A DNA stretch of 8,493 nt from SZUA-430 sp044375275. GTDB taxonomy: Bacteria > Pseudomonadota > Alphaproteobacteria > Micropepsales > Micropepsaceae. Below the pieces are notes generated by a model. That model saw nothing but the letters and a program-made list of their open reading frames with translations. It was not told the origin of the DNA and searched no databases. Every line of letters begins with the position of its first letter. The stretch's first letter is position 1. Shown piece by piece: positions 5,919 through 8,493 of this stretch. The position numbers and the translations under genes are program-made. The stretch is taken from the NCBI GenBank assembly GCA_044375275.1, contig JBILMZ010000151.1:1-8493 (forward strand), written 5' to 3'.

Positions 5919-7657
5919 CGCCCATACCTCCGTTGGCCCTCGACCCAGGTCTCGCGCACGGCGATCTGGCTCAGGCGGTTGGGATCTACCGTCATTGGAT
6001 CTTCCTCGAGGACGACGAGGTCGGCGTATTTGCCGACTTCGATTGAGCCCACGGCGTGATCCATGCGGGCTTGCCAGGCGGCGTCGATGGTCATGGAGCG
6101 CAGGCCCTGCTCGACGGAGATGCACTCTTCCGGCGCCAGGACCTCGCCGCCGTCGCGCATCACGCGGGTGACGGCGTTCTCGATGCAGCGCAGCGGACCT
6201 ATTTCGGTGACATCATAGTCGGAGTGGAGCGAGAAGCGCACGCCGGCCCTCAACGCCGATGCGGTGGCGTCGAGGCGTGAAGCCTTGGCCAGCCCGAAGA
6301 TTCGGTCGCGGAAGGCGCGGCCCCAGTAATGTACGTGCCCGATCAGGAAGGACGGGGTGAGGCCAAGCTCTGCCATCTTCGCGAAGTGCTCGTCCCAGGC
6401 GATGGAGCAGTGTTCGATGCGGTGGCGATGGTCCGCGCGCGGACTGGCGGCCAGGGCCTTGGCATAGCATTCGAGCACGAGGTCAATTGCGGCGTCGCCG
6501 TTGGCGTGGATGGCGACCTGCCAGCCGGCGTCGTGGACGCGCTTCACGCCTGCAGCGAGGTCCTCGGCCGGAAAGCTCAGGATGCCGCGATGGTCGACGT
6601 TGAGATAGGGCTCGCGCTGGTAGCCGGTGTTGCCCTGGTTCGAGCCGTCGGCCCAGAATTTGAAGCCGAGCAGGCGGAACCAGTCATCGCCCGCACCGGG
6701 CTGCGCGTCCGGGAACTTCAGCCAGTCATCGATGCGGGCCGAGGTCATCAGGGCTGCGAGGCGCACGGGCGAGCGGCGGGTCGAGGCCAGTGCCTTGAGG
6801 ACGTGGAGCTCCTCCGTCCCGGCGAAGGCGCCGAGGCCCGCATCGATCAGCATGGTGCAGCCCTTGCTGGCCGCCTCATCGAGCGTCGCCATCGCGGCGG
6901 CGATGATGGACTGCGGCGTCGCTCTCGGGGCCACCTTGAGGAAGGGCGCGTAGCTCGTGCCGCCGGCCAGCACACCGGTCAGACGGCCCTGCCCGTCCTT
7001 CATGTACTTGCCGCCTGCGCCCGGGTCGGGCGCCTGGTCGGTTACGCCGGCCCGCTCGATCGCCAGCGAGTTCACGTAGGCCAGGTGTCCCGAGGCGTTC
7101 AGCATGAAGAGCGGATGGGCGGGTGCCACGCGGTCGAGGTCATGCCGGGTGATGTTCGCGTTGCCCTTGCAGAGCGACGGGTCGAAACCGCGAGCCATGA
7201 TCCACTCGCCAGGCTTCGTGCGGGACGCTGCGGCGGCGAGCCTGGTCATCACCTCGTCGATGGTCTCGCAGGTCAGCACCCTGACGTCCACGAAGGTGCC
7301 GAGGACCGCGCCCATGACGATGTGGACGTGGGGGTCGATGAAGCCGGGGAGGATCGTGCCGCCCTTCGCGTCAATGACTTCCGTTCCGGAGGCCTTGAGC
7401 GCGGTCACCTCGCCCCGACTGCCAACGGAGACAATGCGGCCGTTCTTGATGGCGATGGCCTCTGCCACCGGGCGAGCGGGGTCCATGGTGCGGACCGTGC
7501 CGCCCAGCAGGATGAGGTCGGGCTCGGGGTGACGGCCGGTGTCAGGCCTGAAAGCCGCGCCGGGGAGCGCCTGGAAGCGGCGGTGCTGGCGGGCGCTGCC
7601 GCGCGCAAACAGGCCCTGGATTGGCGGCGCGCAGCACAGGCAGGCAGGTTCGATCAT
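5915..7657 (-). CDS. YtcJ/NfdA-type amidohydrolase (Amidohydrolase_3 family)
   Basis: A 580-residue metal-dependent hydrolase of the amidohydrolase superfamily, related to YtcJ and N-substituted formamide deformylase. The N-terminal beta-sandwich DLILLGGTVRTMDP (47-60) leads into LPGFIDPHVHIVMG (103-116), whose His110-x-His112 binds metal. Further family sites are GHLAYVNS (190-197), FKFWADGSNQG (332-342), HANGD with His384, RIEHC with His416 and HSDYD with Asp480. The C-terminal strand GSIEVGKYADLVVLEEDP (537-554) closes the composite domain. The first 46 residues carry a Cys cluster, CLCC at 6-9, then a basic stretch; short Cys-containing leaders occur in some YtcJ relatives. The start is ATG at 7657-7655; no good ribosome-binding site is visible, so the exact start is the weakest part of this call. 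It is the first gene of a four-gene operon and probably hydrolyses an amide, formamide or cyclic C-N bond. Confidence 0.9.
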   Translation of the reverse strand: MIEPACLCCAPPIQGLFARGSARQHRRFQALPGAAFRPDTGRHPEPDLILLGGTVRTMDPARPVAEAIAIKNGRIVSVGSRGEVTALKASGTEVIDAKGGTILPGFIDPHVHIVMGAVLGTFVDVRVLTCETIDEVMTRLAAAASRTKPGEWIMARGFDPSLCKGNANITRHDLDRVAPAHPLFMLNASGHLAYVNSLAIERAGVTDQAPDPGAGGKYMKDGQGRLTGVLAGGTSYAPFLKVAPRATPQSIIAAAMATLDEAASKGCTMLIDAGLGAFAGTEELHVLKALASTRRSPVRLAALMTSARIDDWLKFPDAQPGAGDDWFRLLGFKFWADGSNQGNTGYQREPYLNVDHRGILSFPAEDLAAGVKRVHDAGWQVAIHANGDAAIDLVLECYAKALAASPRADHRHRIEHCSIAWDEHFAKMAELGLTPSFLIGHVHYWGRAFRDRIFGLAKASRLDATASALRAGVRFSLHSDYDVTEIGPLRCIENAVTRVMRDGGEVLAPEECISVEQGLRSMTIDAAWQARMDHAVGSIEVGKYADLVVLEEDPMTVDPNRLSQIAVRETWVEGQRRYGR

Positions 7658-7767
7658 GGGTGGGCCCGGGTCGGTTGCGGGTCCAGCCTATAGCGACTTG
7701 AGCCGACCAGCCAGACCCTGTAAGTCCAAATGCAACAAGCAAAACCAAACTGACGAGGAACGCATCC
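7658..7767. promoter_or_regulatory. Divergent promoter region between amidohydrolase operon and CoA ligase
   Basis: This 110-bp gap serves both directions. CTATAG (7688-7693) is self-complementary and resembles an alphaproteobacterial -10 box. On the minus strand it lies 30 nt before the amidohydrolase start, but no matching -35 is seen. On the plus strand, TTGAGC (7698-7703) with a 17-nt spacer to TAAGTC (7721-7726) is a weak candidate for the ligase. The region near 7735-7752 is locally A-rich. Confidence 0.35.
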
Positions 7768-8493
7768 ATGAGTAACGCTGCTGCGCAGTTGCCGCCTGGC
7801 TTTCCGGCCATGTCGATCGAGCACGCCCACAAGCTGCTGGTGTCGGCGCCGGCTTCGCCGTTCGAGCTTGAGGAGCGCGAGATCCGCGGCGTGAAGATCA
7901 AGACCTGGAAGAACGCGCCGCCGTCGCTGACCGCCGTGTTCGAGCTCAGCCGCCCCTTCGCCGAGCGGGTCTATATGGTCAACGAGGATGAGCGCGTCAC
8001 CTTCGACGCCCATCGCCGCGCGGTCGCGAAGTTCGCGCAGCAGCTGATTGCCGATGGCGTGAAAAAGGGCGACCGCGTCGCCATCATCATGCGCAACCTG
8101 CCGGAATGGTCGGTCGCCTTCTGGGGCGCCGTGCACACGGGGGCGATCGTCACGCCACTCAATGCGTGGTGGACCGGTCCCGAGCTCGAGTATGGCCTGA
8201 CAGACTCCGGAACGATGATCGCCATTGCCGACGGCGAGCGCTGGGAGCGCTTGCGCGAGCATGTCGACAACTGCCCGGCGCTGAAGCGCGTCTATGTCTC
8301 GCGCTCGACCGAGGAGATCGCCGACCCGCGCGTCGGCAAGCTGGAGGACGTCATCGGCGGACCGAAGAGCTGGGCCTCGTTGCCGCAACTCGACCTGCCG
8401 TCCGTGCCGATGGCGCCGGAGGATGACGCCACGATCTTCTATACGTCCGGCACGACGGGCAAGCCGAAGGGTGCGGTGATCACGCATCGCAAT
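7768..8493 (+). CDS. Acyl-CoA synthetase / AMP-binding ligase, N-terminal 242 residues (cut by window edge)
   Basis: The N-terminal half of an adenylate-forming ligase that would activate a carboxylic acid to acyl-AMP and then acyl-CoA. The visible part has the family's LTAVFELSRPFAERVYMV opening (about 54-71), FDAHRRAVAKFAQQL (79-93), GVKKGDRVAIIMRNLPEW (97-114) and GAIVTPLNAWW (125-135). The diagnostic phosphate-binding loop YTSGTTGKPKGA is at 225-236. The sequence ends in frame six residues later, so the adenylation core and C-terminal lid are not seen. The start is ATG at 7768-7770 with GAGGAA (7755-7760) 7 nt upstream. It diverges from the amidohydrolase operon and may share control with it. 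Substrate class (fatty, aromatic or other acid) cannot be told from this half. Confidence 0.92.
   Translation, partial: MSNAAAQLPPGFPAMSIEHAHKLLVSAPASPFELEEREIRGVKIKTWKNAPPSLTAVFELSRPFAERVYMVNEDERVTFDAHRRAVAKFAQQLIADGVKKGDRVAIIMRNLPEWSVAFWGAVHTGAIVTPLNAWWTGPELEYGLTDSGTMIAIADGERWERLREHVDNCPALKRVYVSRSTEEIADPRVGKLEDVIGGPKSWASLPQLDLPSVPMAPEDDATIFYTSGTTGKPKGAVITHRN

Noticed and set aside
5157..6059. Plus-strand open frame (300 codons) opposite the dioxygenase
   Set aside because: It mirrors the PhyH gene, whose iron-binding residues are intact on the minus strand.
6329..7693. Long plus-strand open frame (454 codons) opposite the amidohydrolase
   Set aside because: The minus-strand protein shows a complete amidohydrolase motif set. 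The antisense frame is a high-GC mirror with no recognisable domain.
7654..8487. Minus-strand open frame (277 codons) opposite the CoA ligase
   Set aside because: The plus strand encodes clear AMP-binding motifs with a good ribosome-binding site; the opposite frame is Arg/Asp-rich noise.

Overview
The window is dense, GC-rich coding DNA whose genes resemble those of an Alphaproteobacterium (Rhizobiales- or Rhodospirillales-like). That placement is an inference from protein style and GTG-start usage; no rRNA or other marker gene is present. I see no tRNA, rRNA, CRISPR array, insertion sequence, prophage or attachment site.

Layout. Positions 1-1974, minus strand, hold a phosphonate/phosphite-type ABC importer in the order phnC (ATPase), phnD (periplasmic binding protein), phnE (permease, cut by the window edge). 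Diverging from phnC across a 272-bp regulatory gap is a soluble cytochrome P450 (2247-3641, plus strand). It converges on a four-gene minus-strand operon with only 23 bp between the stops. That operon, read from its 5' end, is a YtcJ-type amidohydrolase (7657-5915), a PhyH-family Fe(II)/2-oxoglutarate dioxygenase (5918-4986), an esterase-D-like alpha/beta hydrolase (4989-4033) and a small MmcQ/YjbR-fold protein (4036-3665). Each junction is a 4-nt stop/start overlap (ATGA, GTGA, ATGA). Diverging from the amidohydrolase across 110 bp is an acyl-CoA synthetase/AMP-binding ligase (7768 to the window end, 3' truncated).

How the genes may work together. The importer is a self-contained transport operon with no C-P lyase or other phosphonate-breakdown gene in view, so its ligand is unproven. 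The amidohydrolase, dioxygenase, esterase and the divergent CoA ligase look like a small catabolic module: C-N or ester hydrolysis, hydroxylation next to a carbonyl or CoA thioester, and acid activation. The substrate cannot be read from the sequence. The P450 could contribute another oxidation, but it has its own transcription unit and no redox partner nearby.

The most notable non-coding structure is in the phnC/P450 gap: a 29-bp dyad with perfect 8-bp arms, a strong GC hairpin, and C7 and C9 tracts. A second RNA-level feature is a stem-loop that encloses the phnE start codon.
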